A DNA stretch of 64,000 bases from Owenia fusiformis. Lineage: Eukaryota > Annelida > Polychaeta > Sabellida > Oweniidae. The DNA lies in assembly GCA_903813345.2 (NCBI GenBank), contig CAIIXF020000002.1, positions 27,287,223 through 27,351,222 on the forward strand. Reading direction: 5' to 3'. The notes below the pieces were generated by a model that did no database searches, was not told the DNA's origin, and saw nothing but the letters and a program-made list of their open reading frames with translations. Shown here piece by piece: positions 49,740 to 61,538 of this stretch (positions are counted from its first letter, which is position 1; every line of letters begins with the position of its first letter). The position numbers and the translations under genes are program-made.

Positions 49740-52700
49740 AGGTCACTATTATTCAGCTGTCCATTTCCACGTTCTCGAAGTAAGTAATAAATGACAACTT
49801 TCACTCCTCAGTGTACGTGGTGGTTACGTCACTGGGGTGACTTCCTGTGTGCTTGTGTGAGGTTAGGCCTAAGCTACCCCCATAAATGTAGGGTTGCTTT
49901 TTCAAATCATCGGTGATTGAAAAATCAACCCCCGGAATCAACCCCACATGTATGCCGGAGGTTATCCCGATGCCTTGGCTAAATTAAAACATGGATTTTC
50001 TGTCATGTGAGTCTGTGGTTTAAAGTTTTCATTTCACGAGACTACAGTGACAATATCAAATAGTATTGATCCTAATTAATTATCTGTAACTGTAATAAAT
50101 ATGTCATGAGATATCCCCGGGAACTGATCAAACTCAGCGCAGAAAAATAAAAATAAAACTTACGATGTTTTGGACTTTTTCTTCCCTTTGTCAGGCTCTT
50201 CCTCTTTCAATAGTTAATTATATACAGCTTTGCTTTATTAGTTTACGTAAGCATAATATCATAACGGGTTTTGTAATGGTTAACATGTGATAAATCATGA
50301 ATTTAGTTAATGTTTTAACTTTTCAACGTCCGCCATAATTTTCCTTGCCAACATACCCACAATTCATAGCGCCAAATACTTTTTGGTCGATCTCCACACA
50401 GGGGTTGAAATAACCATACAGCTGTTCTGGTTTTATCCAGAAGAATTTCAGTTCCATTGTCAAGAAGGCGATATTTAATTTATAAATAAATTATAATATA
50501 CTAAATTTATCATTATTATAAATTGATTAGATACACAAAATCTCTATGAAACTATAGAAAACTACCAATATTTACAGATGGCACATTTATTGAAATTCTC
50601 ATTTTGCCAAGAGATATCAAGAATTTGCCAGAATTAATTTGATAATTCACACAAAGTTATTGAAAAATTAAACCATCCAACTGGCCCTTCAATCAAGGCC
50701 CTCCAATATCCATGATCTCGTCCACCTACTGATTAAATATTTAATTTCTTCTCTTTCTTGGTTGGTTCTTGCATTGGCATTCAACCTCCAGTTCTAAAGT
50801 CTGATTCAAAATAATCCTATTGAGTACTTTGAATTTAAAAAATAAGCAATCAAATGACTATATTCACAACAGTATATGGAAAAACAGAAACATATTAACA
50901 GGGCCTAACTTTTGTATATGTCAGGTATGCAGCTAAGCAGTGGCCTTTTGTAGTTTAGGGAGTATGATAGCCACGAACTACAAAACAAACCAAAATATAT
51001 AAAAGTTGGCCTTGTATTATTGTTTCTATTTTTCATATACTGTTTCACTATGGTCCTTTGGTTATGCTCGGATTCAAAGTACTCAATGGCATTATGAATC
51101 TGACTTTAGGTAAATGAATGGTTCTTGCAAAATAAAATATGTAACCTCAGGGACGTGGTAGCCCAGGGGCGTAGGAAGGTGTAAATTCAACACTACGCCA
51201 AAAATCCCGCCAAAAAATATGAAACAATTGTGTCAATATTCTATATCAAAACGCCTATATTATGCATGCTCGTAAAACGTCATTTTATGGTAACAGAGAT
51301 TTTAAGCTTCCAATATTCACCAACCTAAATGTGAACGGAAATACTTAAGCGATGCATTTGTATGGGCGATTGGTCATACGTATAGGTTGGCGTTTCGATT
51401 TCATATGCAAGCTTTAAATCCCTGATACCTTTTTAATGTGCTTTAAAATGTTCGAATGATTTTCATCATTTAAAATCACCTTGGAAAGCCTATCTTTTAA
51501 ATCTCGACACAAATCATTCTCACTTTGCTAATGTTTCGAACGATTGAAACGACCAATTTCAAAAAAACAATTAGAGATATTTTAATCATTTTCGAATAAT
51601 TGAATTAAGATATATAGTATTGTCGGATTCCATCGTGTACCGTGCAATACAATACGTACAGATTAAAGAAACTAGTTTGATCAATTGATATAAAGAAACG
51701 CATTCGTGATCAATGAAACAAATAAACACACTTACCACAAAGGTCAAATCGAGTTCAACGTGACTTAGGGGATGCCAAAAAATGTTATAAAACAAGAATC
51801 TATTATTTTTCAAATGAAAAAAAAACTAGGTAATCGCTTTTCTAGAACTGAAACCAATGGAACATGTAATTGAATAATCAGCCGCATTTTCAAGTTGTTT
51901 TTGTCTTTAACATCCATATTTCAAAAAGTACTACCAATAACAATTAGTGATTTAGTAAGAAGATAGATAATTGTTGACTTAACTATAATTTCGTGTCTAT
52001 GATTTTGCATAGCAACGGAATATAAATCGATAGTGAAATTGAAAAATTGGGGTAGGGAAGAATAAAAAAATATACATCTAAATTTAAAGAGGTTCATCAT
52101 TATAATTATATGATACCATAGTTAGCATAAGCATTACGGAAAATGCAGAAAAAATGTCAAAGGTATTCATCAAGTAGTTTTTGAAAAAAAAACAGTTTTC
52201 CTCTCAAATTCGTGAAGAGAACGCGATTCACGAATATTTGGCGAAATTGTATTTATAAGACAGTCAATAGTGGCTCGATTTTCATGAAATAAAGCATGTT
52301 GGTAAGGGAATTCAATCTGTTAAATGATGTTTGCCAGACAGACCAATAATGATATGGTATCCACAAAACATTTCTTTAGGCTAGTGTGCTCGAGATTACT
52401 TTTGCACAATACAATGAGAAAATATGACTAAAGAACATAGGAAAGTTAAAAAGTCTTTTTTATTCTCACTTTTCAACACTACGCACTGGCGTTTTGGCGT
52501 ACATTGTTCCTACGCCACTGTAGCCTGTAGTGTTACTAACAGAAAATGCCCTGCAGTTTAAAAATCTGGGAAAGCACTGGATGGACCACTCAGCCAAATA
52601 TGCCAACAAGTAACAAAATGCCCCGTGATGTACAATATTGATAATATTCTCCATTTAGAAGTGCGTCTTTATCATAGACAACATAGTTTGTATTTCCTGT

Positions 52701-52917
52701 TAGGATTGAAAAATAGAAACCCCGTGTGGAGTATTAGTGTAATCCGGTAGACTTTTGAAACATGGTTTTCAAAATTTATCATTTTTAGGAACAAAATCCG
52801 GGATAAATAAGATGCTATAGTAAACTTCAAACACATAATTAGTCGCTGCATATACCAGACATTAGCTGTGCCGAATTCCAAAGCGATCATTGGTGGTATA
52901 GTTAAAAATGGAGGTAA
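49740..52917. other. Intergenic region between CDKL5-like and PLRG1
   Basis: No protein exon recognised. On the minus strand, about 50163-50215 reads a lysine/glutamate-rich stretch ending in a good donor (CATC then GTAAGTTT). It might be a non-coding first exon of the kinase gene, but this is weak. Confidence 0.4.
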
Positions 52918-52923
52918 GATAAA
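52918..52923 (+). CDS. PLRG1: PLRG1 exon 1 (probable): Met-Glu
   Basis: AAAAATGGAG followed by GTAAGAT. Splicing to 54386 gives Met-Glu-Glu-Val-Gln-Lys-His, very close to the vertebrate start. It was chosen because it keeps phase, has a good Kozak A at -3 and a strong donor. Two codons cannot prove it. Confidence 0.5.
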
Positions 52924-55900
52924 GATGATCTGATCAAATAATTTTTTGCCTTTTCTTTTCTTCAAAATCTTGCTCTACGTTTTTTAAACGTTAGAAATAC
53001 AAGAAGGAATAGAATACTCTTATTATACATGGGGAGTTAGTTAATCTTTTGGTTTAGAGCAATCGAAAATTTTCAATACAAGGATGTCATATTATTTTAC
53101 ATCGCAACACAGCCGGCCTATAGTCTAGACTAGTGCTAGATTGTGTATTGAAATGATATTATAAAGCATGAACGATTGCACTTACGATGAAATATAGAGT
53201 AGAATAACCCAGATGCGAGTAGGTTGTTACCACTTTCACCACGAAGTGGCTTATTAGTCTATTCATGGGCTTTCAAGAGATCAGTTTTAGTCGTTCAATT
53301 TTCATATTTCTATTATATATTTGATTGTTATACAAATTAAAATATGTTCAGTTAAAGAAAATGGTGCCATGGTAGTTAACAGGAAATGACAAAACAGGAA
53401 GTGACAAACCCATTCTGGATTTCAAACTTTTTTTGAACTACTCCTTGTTGCGTGTTAAAAAAGGCAAGAACTTAACTTCGACATTTGAGTGTTTCCTGAT
53501 GAATGGGACCCTCACGTGCCTTCCAAATGGTAGTAAACGAACTCCAATATAACTACATCAGCTTATCTTTCCGTCTGATCAACAATAAGTATAGTTATAC
53601 AAAAAATGTAATCGAACTGAAAAAATTGTCATTTCCGGAAGTTCTGATACGTTATATTACCAACATGTGTGAAAATGAAATGTTTGTTCGATGCTCTGAT
53701 ATTCACATTTTATTTAGCTCTCTTAAAATGAACGAACAAACATTTCATTTTCACACATGTTCGGTAATATGATGTATCATAACTTCTGGAAATAACAAGC
53801 CAGTCGGAACATTTTTGGGAATTTTTTCAGTTAGTTTACATTTCTTGTATAACTGTACTTATTGTTGATCGGACGGAAAGATAAGCTGATGTAGTTACAT
53901 TGGAGTTCGTTTACTACCATTTGGAAGGCACGTGAGGGTCCCATTCATCAGGTAACATGGATGTGTCGAAGTTAAGTTCTTGCCTTTTTAACATATCTTG
54001 GTTCAAAAAATGTTTGAAGTCAAGCATGGTTTTATCTCTTCCTGTTTTGTCATTTCCTGTTAAGTATCATGACACCTAAGAAATGGTATTTCACTTTTTG
54101 TGATTTTATAACGCGGGGCTTATGGGGAATCTCCCCATCTTAGAAGTCATATTTTCAAAGAAAATTAAATTTTCAAAGTTGATAAACACTTTTTAAAATC
54201 ACATTTATAGATGTAATTTGACATGTAGATTTCAAATATGTAATCACTGAATTTTGAATTCTTAATTATTTTTATTTGCAAGATGTATCTAGTCTTAATA
54301 ACATTTTGACATGATACTACAACTCTGTAAGCATGCAAGGTTAAACCTTGTTGTTCTCAAATCTTACTTCTTAATTTGGTTCCAGGAAGTTCAGAAACAT
54401 TCCGTGCATACATTGGTGTTCAGATCGCTGAAGCGTACCCATGACATGTTCCTGGCCGATCAAGGCACAGCACCACCAGTAGATGAAAGGGCGTAAGTGT
54501 AGAACATTTAGTTGCATCTTGCAATATCAATTGTCATTGTATTATTTTAGGTACAAAGACCTAAATTCTATCATTCTATCAATTGTGGTCAAAGATTTTA
54601 TTCTGTTTATTGTTAAGTCTGAAATTACATGGGCATTGAGGTCTCAGGCAATGTCTAAAATAAAATCTGTTGTCATATGTTTGCCATGAATAATTAAATC
54701 AAGGTCTTTGTTACAATTCTAATATGATAAAAGTATGTACATTTACGAGTCTATAATGCTATTTACTCTTCATTCATGCCCTGTTATTGCCCAAGAAACC
54801 AATTTTTCTAGTTATTGTGACAACATTAATTTCAAATATACAACTTTTGTTTTTGATTTCTCATGGACATAAATCTGTGAATTAAAAATTAGATACATTA
54901 AAGGTGCAACAACCAGTGTCAAAATATATTTAAGTAAATGGATATTTCATCAAGACTAACATATATTTTTATTATCAACAAAGAAACCACCTGGATGAAC
55001 ATTATTTCAGCTGATATTCCTCTTGAAACATGGTGGATCATAAAAATCAATATAAGTGGGACTCCTTTAAAGAAGCTTTTTACTGAATTTACACTTCTTA
55101 ATGCTGAAATTGAGAGTTTATCCATACATTTTAAGAAAATAGGTATGTAAACAAAGATTTTAAGCTAAATATTGACCTGATAGCTCAGAAAAAATAAAAA
55201 AATCAAATTTTCTCTACAGTCCTTGTTGCCCCTTTAAAAATGATAAGTACATTAATGCAATTAGCAGTTACTGTACTGATAATTCATTTTATAGGCTTGC
55301 TACCAAATTGGCGGTAAAGATAAGAGACGAATATGGTCTGGTAAAAGATCTCACAGAACAAGAGGAGAGAAGAAAGGCCAGCAGGGGGCCAAGTCAAGAA
55401 GCATGGCGAGGTATTTATTGATGCTATCTAATTTATACAGGGTGACCTAAAAATAACAGTCCAAAATTATAATAATTGTAATTCGCCTAATTTTCCATTT
55501 CAAATTGATTTTTAGATCTCTTCAAATTTTGACAAATATTTATACCCAAATCAGTTTTTTCTTTTTTGGCTGTAGACAGCAATGTAAGATTCTGCGAACT
55601 TTTCAAAAACTTTTCACAACTAGGAACAATGTAAATTTTTCCTATACCCTATTATTGTGACAACACTGAACTTGCATCTTGGCATTCTTTTCTGTTTGGT
55701 CCAATCCTTCGAGGTCCACGAAAATTGTACTTTAATAGTACATGTAGTTTCTAGTGCAAATTTTTGAAGAGAAGCAAATACATTTTTGTTATAGTAATAA
55801 CCAGTGTTATTTCCTTTTTTCAGCCCAGCAAAAGAAGAGAGAAGAAGGGAAGGAAGGTAAATTGTTTTTTTCACTAATTTTGTTACAGAATAATAAGTTC

Positions 55901-58900
55901 CTTGATTCTTCGATTTATGGCTTAATACAAACATGTTATGATGCCCATTGAAATTGCGACATATTATTATATCCAACATACAAACATATTGTGCTGAGCA
56001 TTGAAATTGTGACATATTATTATATCCACCTTCTTGTGACGAGCATGCGGCGTCAATGTCAGAATTTGCATCATTCTGTAACAGTTGTTACATTTTTGAA
56101 ATTGCATTCAGTTTGTCACATTTTATTTAAATCTCATATCGATATGGTACTGAAGTTAGGTGGAAAATGGAAATATAAAGTGGTAGTTTATGTGTACCAG
56201 TATGTTAGGTCTCTGTCCTGGGTTATATGCCTTAAAATACGATATAGCATACCCATGAAGCAATTTGTGTTTGCAAAATTACACAAGTGATATCACTTAC
56301 TGCATGTGTAGTTTCCATACTTGTAGGCCAAAATATTAATTGGCACTTTTGTTTATGTTCACTGTATTATACCCCGGGATAGTGTCATAATTTTCTAATT
56401 TGATGTATCTCTTTTTTTTCAATAGGAGAGACTGCAGACTATGATAGATCAGTCATATCCAGGTATGTATTCAGATTTTTATTATACAGTAAAACATGTA
56501 AGGTGGAACACCTCTGTAAATGGTTCTCCTCAATAAATGGAATACTTCAAAGTTCTGTTTTTCATCTTGAGCTTAATGTAAAACGAACATCTATACATGG
56601 AAGGCCATCAATGTGAAACACTATTTTCAGGTACCAATTTCACAGGTTTTACTATATTTGATTTATTGTACCATACTGGAGATATCCAAAAAATCAGTAG
56701 ACATGTAATGATAAATCCTTCCCATCGAACGAAGTTCAGGGGATATAGAGAACGGCTCCGTCCATTTGTCCATCAGGACAATAACTCAAATACTGTTGGC
56801 CCGTTGGCTCGATATCATTTGTATTTTATATACATATTTGCCCCATGTGTAAAGAAGTTCTGTCGAAAGCTGATTTTCAAAATGGCCACTAGTTTCAAAA
56901 TGAACGCCATTTTAGTTTCAGTTTTACAGTATTTTAGATAGAACATATTAAACTTTAAAGGCTCATAGATTTGAACCTGGGTGAAGCTATTAAGAATCAG
57001 TCCTAATGTGTTTGGTTTAAATGTCCAGCATATTCAGAACAAAATGGTCTGCTATAATAGAGGGCTTACAGACAACTCATCCCCTAGACAACTCATCCCC
57101 TGGACATCTCATCCCCTGGACAACTCATCCCCTGGACAGCTCCTCCCCTTGACAACTCATCCCCTGGACAACGCATCCTTTATCAAATGAAGCCAAATTG
57201 TAAAGTGTTTCTGGATATTGAAAGTTAAGAACATTGTAAATGAAGAATCGTAAAACTTCAAAGTCAAATTTTTAATGTATTGACAAAGCATCAAAAGTTC
57301 CTCAAGTTCAGGGTTTGAACTTAACCTGATATTTTTTCTAGGTATCTCAATACCAAAGAAAGGTAAAAGGATTTAAGGATTAAAGGTTAAAGGATTTAAG
57401 CCCTGGACTCAGTGCATTGTGTGCTGGATCATTCCTCTTGAAGGTGTTGTTTTCAAAGGAAACGATGCCTGAGTGGAATGAATCAGCCACAATACATCGA
57501 GTCTTGAGCTTAAATTCTTTTCACACATTGCAAAATATTTTATACTATATCACCTAAAAGATATGAAATGACTTCAAAGAATATATTTTCAAGGGAACTT
57601 TTTGCATGGGTCAGGTTGAAACTTCTGTGTCTGTCAGTCAGCATCATGGATTGTCACCTTGACAACACTTACCATTTGACCATAAGCACATAGATTGTTA
57701 TTCCCTATGATGCTATGAATAGATTTTACTCAACTATAAAATTGATCAGTGTATCTGTTTCATTAGTTTAACTTGATAAGATAAATTTCTATCATGTAAT
57801 GTCCAAAATGACAAGATATTTGATAATACATGTTTTGTTGGGTTGGACATGCAACTTTTTGGAGTTGCTGTTTTCTAGCTTTAAGTGTTCTGCCTTTATA
57901 TTCTAAAATTAACAGCCATCTTTTATAAAAGAATGCTTAGACCATCGAACCATAAAAGACTCAAAAGAACATTATATTTTTGTCATAAAGCAACAATCCA
58001 ATTATTAAAACTCTGAATTTATCTTCAGATTGGAGGGAGAACCTGAAATTCTACAAGAGAACAACCCATCATCAAGGGTGAGTAAAAGGCATGTTGCTCT
58101 AAGGAGTTTAATGAGCAGGAACCAAAATTTGACGATTTATCCAGTTTTTTAACCAAAGTTGCCTATTGTTTATAGGAATTTGGCAACTATTTTCATGTTG
58201 AAAATACATTTTCCGGTAATTTTGCCTGCTGTTTTTATGCATTTGGCTTGGTGTTTGAAATTTTAATGAAACCTTCGTATTTAGTAAACTTAGCATCTCT
58301 CTCATTTGTTTAAATTGCAAAATAAATAAGGTCCTTGTATACCACAAATAATTGATTTTAAGTACATTTATAGTTTTACAAAGCATTTCCCTTTGAGTAA
58401 ATATTTCTTTATTATTTAAAACTATTGCTGTAGTATCATCTTCACCAATTCTAAACATATTTACAAATGCTCTACTGATTGTGTAATAAAACTGTGATTC
58501 AAATATATCTACTTTATTTGAAATATGTATCTTATGTTGTACATTTACATATTTAGTTGGATAACATTATATAAAACCAATTTACATAACATTTTCAGGC
58601 TTTAGTAGCTGTAAACCCTGGAAAGGACATGTCATTGGTTCCCAAGAAGGCCCCAACAATGCCAAAACCCACATGGCACGCCCCTTGGAAGCTATACAGG
58701 GTAAGGGTTCTATTCAATTTATAAAGCATTTGTTACATATTATGATAAACATGCTTAGATGGACTACATGCTGTTGCGCCATACACATTAGCTGTGGAAA
58801 TGTAGAGGTTTCCTCAGCTGCCTCCAACTTCCATCAGAGTAGACATCCCAACTAACATTATAATTAAAATACAATTGATAATTATAAAAGAATTCATCAT

Positions 58901-61538
58901 CACCCATATATACAATAAGTTTTGATAACAGTGAATCTTAATGATCTCATTTGATGTAATCATCTGACCCAACTTCATGTACATTATATAGGCTATAATC
59001 TAGACCCTCCTCATCTGACCCAACTTCATGTACATTATATAGGCTATAATCTAGACCTTCCTCATCTGACCCAACTTCATGTACATTATATAGGCTATAA
59101 TCTAGACCTTCCTCATGACTCCTCTGACCCAACTTCATGTACATTATATAGGCTATAATCTAGACCTTCCTCATCTGACTCAACTTCATGTATATTATAT
59201 AGGCTATAATCTAGACCTTCCTCATCTGACCCAACTTCATGTACATTATATAGGCTATAATCTAGACCTTCCTCATCTGATTCAACTTCATGTACATTAT
59301 ATAGGCTATAATCTAGACCTTCCTCATCTGACCCAACTTCATGTACATTATATAGGCTATAATCTAGACCTTCCTCATCTGACCCAACTTCATGTACATT
59401 ATATAGGATATAATCTAGACCTTCCTCATACTTGTATTTTTAAGTCTGTGTCTTTCTTTGTACAGTGTATATAGAAATGTACATTTTATTTATGTACTCT
59501 AGGTGCTAAGTGGACATTTAGGATGGGTAAGGTGTATTGCTGTTGAACCTGGTAATGAATGGTTTGCTACAGGATCTGGAGACAGGGTTATCAAGGTATG
59601 TTATAAACAGTATTATCTGAGAGGGGGTGGATGCAATCAGGATGATATGGGTTGAGCTTGGGTCCTGGGTGTTCAGATGGGTTTGGCCCAGAATGTTCAG
59701 TTGGGTTTGGTTCAAAGTGTTCAGTTGGGTTTGGTTCAAAGTGTTCAGTTGGGTTGGTTCAAGAATGTTCAGATGAATTAGATCCAAAATGTTCATTTTG
59801 GTGGGATCCAAAATGTTCAGTTGGGTTGGGATTAGATCCAAAATGTTCATTTTGGTGGGATCCAAAATGTTCAGTTGGGTATGGTTCAAAGTGTTTACTT
59901 GGGTTGGGCCCAGAAGGTTCATTAAGTTTATGTGCTTTTGAATGTTCATCCATTTACAGCTCAAAATATGCATAAAGTAGTTATTCACGATCACCCAGAG
60001 GGATTTGATATGGGGAATTTCACAAGGGTGATATCAATATTTCAAGATCATCTGTTTTTATAAAAGAAATTTAGAATTTGAACTTTTATTTTTGACATTT
60101 TCAAATTTGAACCTATTATGTTACAGATCTGGGATCTTGCAACTGGAACCTTAAAGCTGTCTTTGACAGGACATATTAGTGCTGTACGTGGTCTCGCTGT
60201 ATCTGCACGACAACCTTATCTCTTTAGCTGTGGGGAAGATAAGCAGGTATGGAGTGCCAAATTGTTAATTCAGGGTTCAATTAATTGTAACAAGTTAAGA
60301 AAGAAATGATTTTGGTAATAGACAAATACATGTAGTTCAAAATTAAAACAATGTGTTGTTATAGTTACATACAGGTATGCTCTTCTAAGTTTTCTCACAT
60401 TTCCCCTTGTTTATAGGATGCTAGTGTTAGCGCCATCTATATCAAGTAATTCCATGAAACCAAAAAATAATGTGAATAATATATTCACTTTATTAATGGT
60501 TTATGCACCATCCTATTCAATAATGCTCAATTCATATATAATATCTCATTCCTACTTTTTGTCCCATGACACCCTCTACAAGCAAATATTGAAGATCTGA
60601 AGTAATTCATTACATAAACAACCAAATTGTTTGCACTGATATATTGAGTTAATTCAGCAGGGCTAAGCACAAATGTTTTCTATGCCCCCAAATGACCGAA
60701 AGCTTTTGTGCCTAGCCCTAAGGTATTTTTTATAAGTCGATATGATACCTGATCTGAGGTCTTTATTACAATTTGAACATGAAAACTTTGCAAAATCTTC
60801 ACTTCATTTCATACTTCCGATTTAGCACTGAACAAAAACACTTAGTACAGACCAGGTATTGTGTCGAAGAATAAAAACCAGGTGAAATATTGACATTGTT
60901 CACAGTTTATAGAAGGTGTGAATACAGTCATGTTTGAATATCAAATAGGGAAATACAGTAAGTGAATTACCATGTTATTTATGATTTTTCTTTTTACAGG
61001 TCAAATGTTGGGACCTTGAATACAACAAAGTGATCAGGCATTACCATGGTCACCTGAGTGCTTGTCATGATCTGGCATTGCATCCAACCATTGACGTCCT
61101 TGTCTCATGTGGGCGTGACGCCACAGCAAGGGTAAGTGACTCCTCCGTAGCATATAGACGTTAGCATGAGTGTTTCTACAATTCAATACTACCACCTTGT
61201 TATTTCTATGATCTATCATATAATTTTTAGAATGAGGAGCAATTTGATAAAATATGTTTTGTGCCCTGGGATTTGCTACTCCATAGAGTTGCTGTCTTTC
61301 CAGTTGGACTCTGGATTTATTAAAGCAAAATTGCTATAAAACACTATAGGACCTAAATACCTGTCAAATATTACCTTATTTATTTTTTGATTATTGCCTT
61401 ATTGTAGAATTTTTTTTCATATTTACTGTAGTAACTATTTTACAGGTATGGGACATGAGAACGAAGGCATGCATTCATACATTGACGGGACACACTAACA
61501 CAGTAGCATCTGTGAAATGCCAGGCAGCAGAGCCTCAG
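52918..61538 (+). CDS. PLRG1: PLRG1 (pleiotropic regulator 1), 5' part, 11 exons; continues past the window
   Basis: Core component of the NTC/PRP19-CDC5L complex in the activated spliceosome (nucleus), a WD40 protein. Exons: 52918-52923 (probable), 54386-54492, 55295-55410, 55824-55856, 56426-56462, 58029-58077, 58599-58700, 59503-59595, 60127-60246, 61000-61131, 61446-61538. They sum to 888 bp (296 codons) with all phases consistent. The N-terminus reads [20 protein letters not shown], nearly identical to vertebrate PLRG1. KKAPTMPKP and PWKLYRV precede the propeller. Three WD repeats and the start of a fourth are present ([66 protein letters not shown]). The remaining repeats are not found in 61539-64000. 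The linker (residues 39-116) is short and divergent, built from small exons. Confidence 0.95.
53380..54059. mobile_element. Near-perfect 680-bp palindrome, piggyBac-like foldback
   Basis: Two arms of about 340 bp read CAGGAAATGACAAAACAGGA inward from each end and meet near 53720. TTAA flanks both sides (53376-53379 and 54060-54063), the piggyBac target. It lies in the putative first PLRG1 intron. Confidence 0.85.
54386..54492 (+). CDS. PLRG1: PLRG1 exon 2
   Basis: Residues 3-38. [20 protein letters not shown] is the conserved N-terminal signature. The acceptor is TGGTTCCAG and the donor GTAAGTG. Confidence 0.97.
55295..55410 (+). CDS. PLRG1: PLRG1 exon 3
   Basis: Residues 38-77, with [14 protein letters not shown], matching the vertebrate KRKMAIKLRNEYGPV region. 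Confidence 0.92.
55824..55856 (+). CDS. PLRG1: PLRG1 exon 4 (33-bp microexon)
   Basis: Encodes a charged [10 protein letters not shown] segment. Acceptor TTTTTTCAG, donor GTAAAT; the phase fits both neighbours. Confidence 0.78.
56426..56462 (+). CDS. PLRG1: PLRG1 exon 5 (37-bp microexon)
   Basis: Encodes [11 protein letters not shown]. Acceptor TTCAATAG, donor GTATGT; phase-compatible. There is no clear match to the vertebrate linker. Confidence 0.75.
56487..56653. mobile_element. MITE of the CAGTAAAACCTG family
   Basis: CAGTAAAACATGT after TA at the left and CACAGGTTTTACTAT at the right, with internal GGAACACCTCTGT. In the PLRG1 intron just after exon 5. Confidence 0.7.
56718..56950 (+). 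repeat. Left-end fragment of the tubulin-intron repeat element
   Basis: TCCCATCGAACGAAGTTC, a CTCCGTCC tract, ATTTTCAAAATGGCC and ATTTTAGT-TTTACAGT follow in the same order as at 8031 and 9927. The tandem core and right end are absent. Confidence 0.8.
57070..57178. repeat. 18-bp GGACAACTCATCCCCT repeat
   Basis: Six variants of CTGGACAACTCATCCCCT in tandem, in the PLRG1 intron. Confidence 0.88.
58029..58077 (+). CDS. PLRG1: PLRG1 exon 6
   Basis: Encodes residues 100-116, [16 protein letters not shown]. Acceptor ATCTTCAG, donor GTGAGT. Confidence 0.78.
58599..58700 (+). CDS. PLRG1: PLRG1 exon 7
   Basis: Residues 117-150, containing [19 protein letters not shown], strongly conserved with the vertebrate protein. 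Confidence 0.97.
58955..59430. repeat. 51-bp minisatellite, about nine copies
   Basis: The unit contains CATCTGACCCAACTTCATGT and GGCTATAATCTAGACC. 51 is a multiple of three, so a 17-residue repeat frame stays open on both strands; I do not regard it as a gene. It lies in the intron before PLRG1 exon 8. Confidence 0.95.
59503..59595 (+). CDS. PLRG1: PLRG1 exon 8 (WD repeat 1)
   Basis: Residues 151-181, [18 protein letters not shown] then [13 protein letters not shown], 31 codons in phase 0. Confidence 0.97.
59653..59930. repeat. About 24-bp GTTCAGTTGGGTTTGGTTCA repeat
   Basis: More than ten degenerate units of TGTTCAGTTGGGTTTGGTTC and GATCCAAAATGTTCATTTTG, immediately after PLRG1 exon 8. 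The open frames on both strands come from the repeat. Confidence 0.88.
60127..60246 (+). CDS. PLRG1: PLRG1 exon 9 (WD repeats 1-2)
   Basis: Residues 182-221: [20 protein letters not shown] through SCGEDKQ. 40 codons, phase 0. Confidence 0.97.
61000..61131 (+). CDS. PLRG1: PLRG1 exon 10 (WD repeats 2-3)
   Basis: Residues 222-265: [20 protein letters not shown] through CGRDATAR. 44 codons, phase 0. Confidence 0.97.
61446..61538 (+). CDS. PLRG1: PLRG1 exon 11 (WD repeats 3-4); last exon in the window
   Basis: Residues 266-296: [20 protein letters not shown] through QAAEPQ, donor GTAAGAC. The next exon, expected to start with a GSHDTTIRLWD-like stretch, is not in the window. Confidence 0.97.

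Noticed and set aside
50163-50215. Lysine-rich minus-strand exon candidate ending in GTAAGTTT
   Set aside because: No ATG, an in-frame stop just upstream and no clear acceptor; at best a non-coding first exon of the kinase gene.
55437-55460. TACAGGGTGACC as a mariner-type end in a PLRG1 intron
   Set aside because: No matching right end was found nearby.
59115-59474. 119-residue ORF with a 17-residue repeat as a gene
   Set aside because: It is the reading frame of a 51-bp minisatellite in a PLRG1 intron; the opposite strand is equally open.
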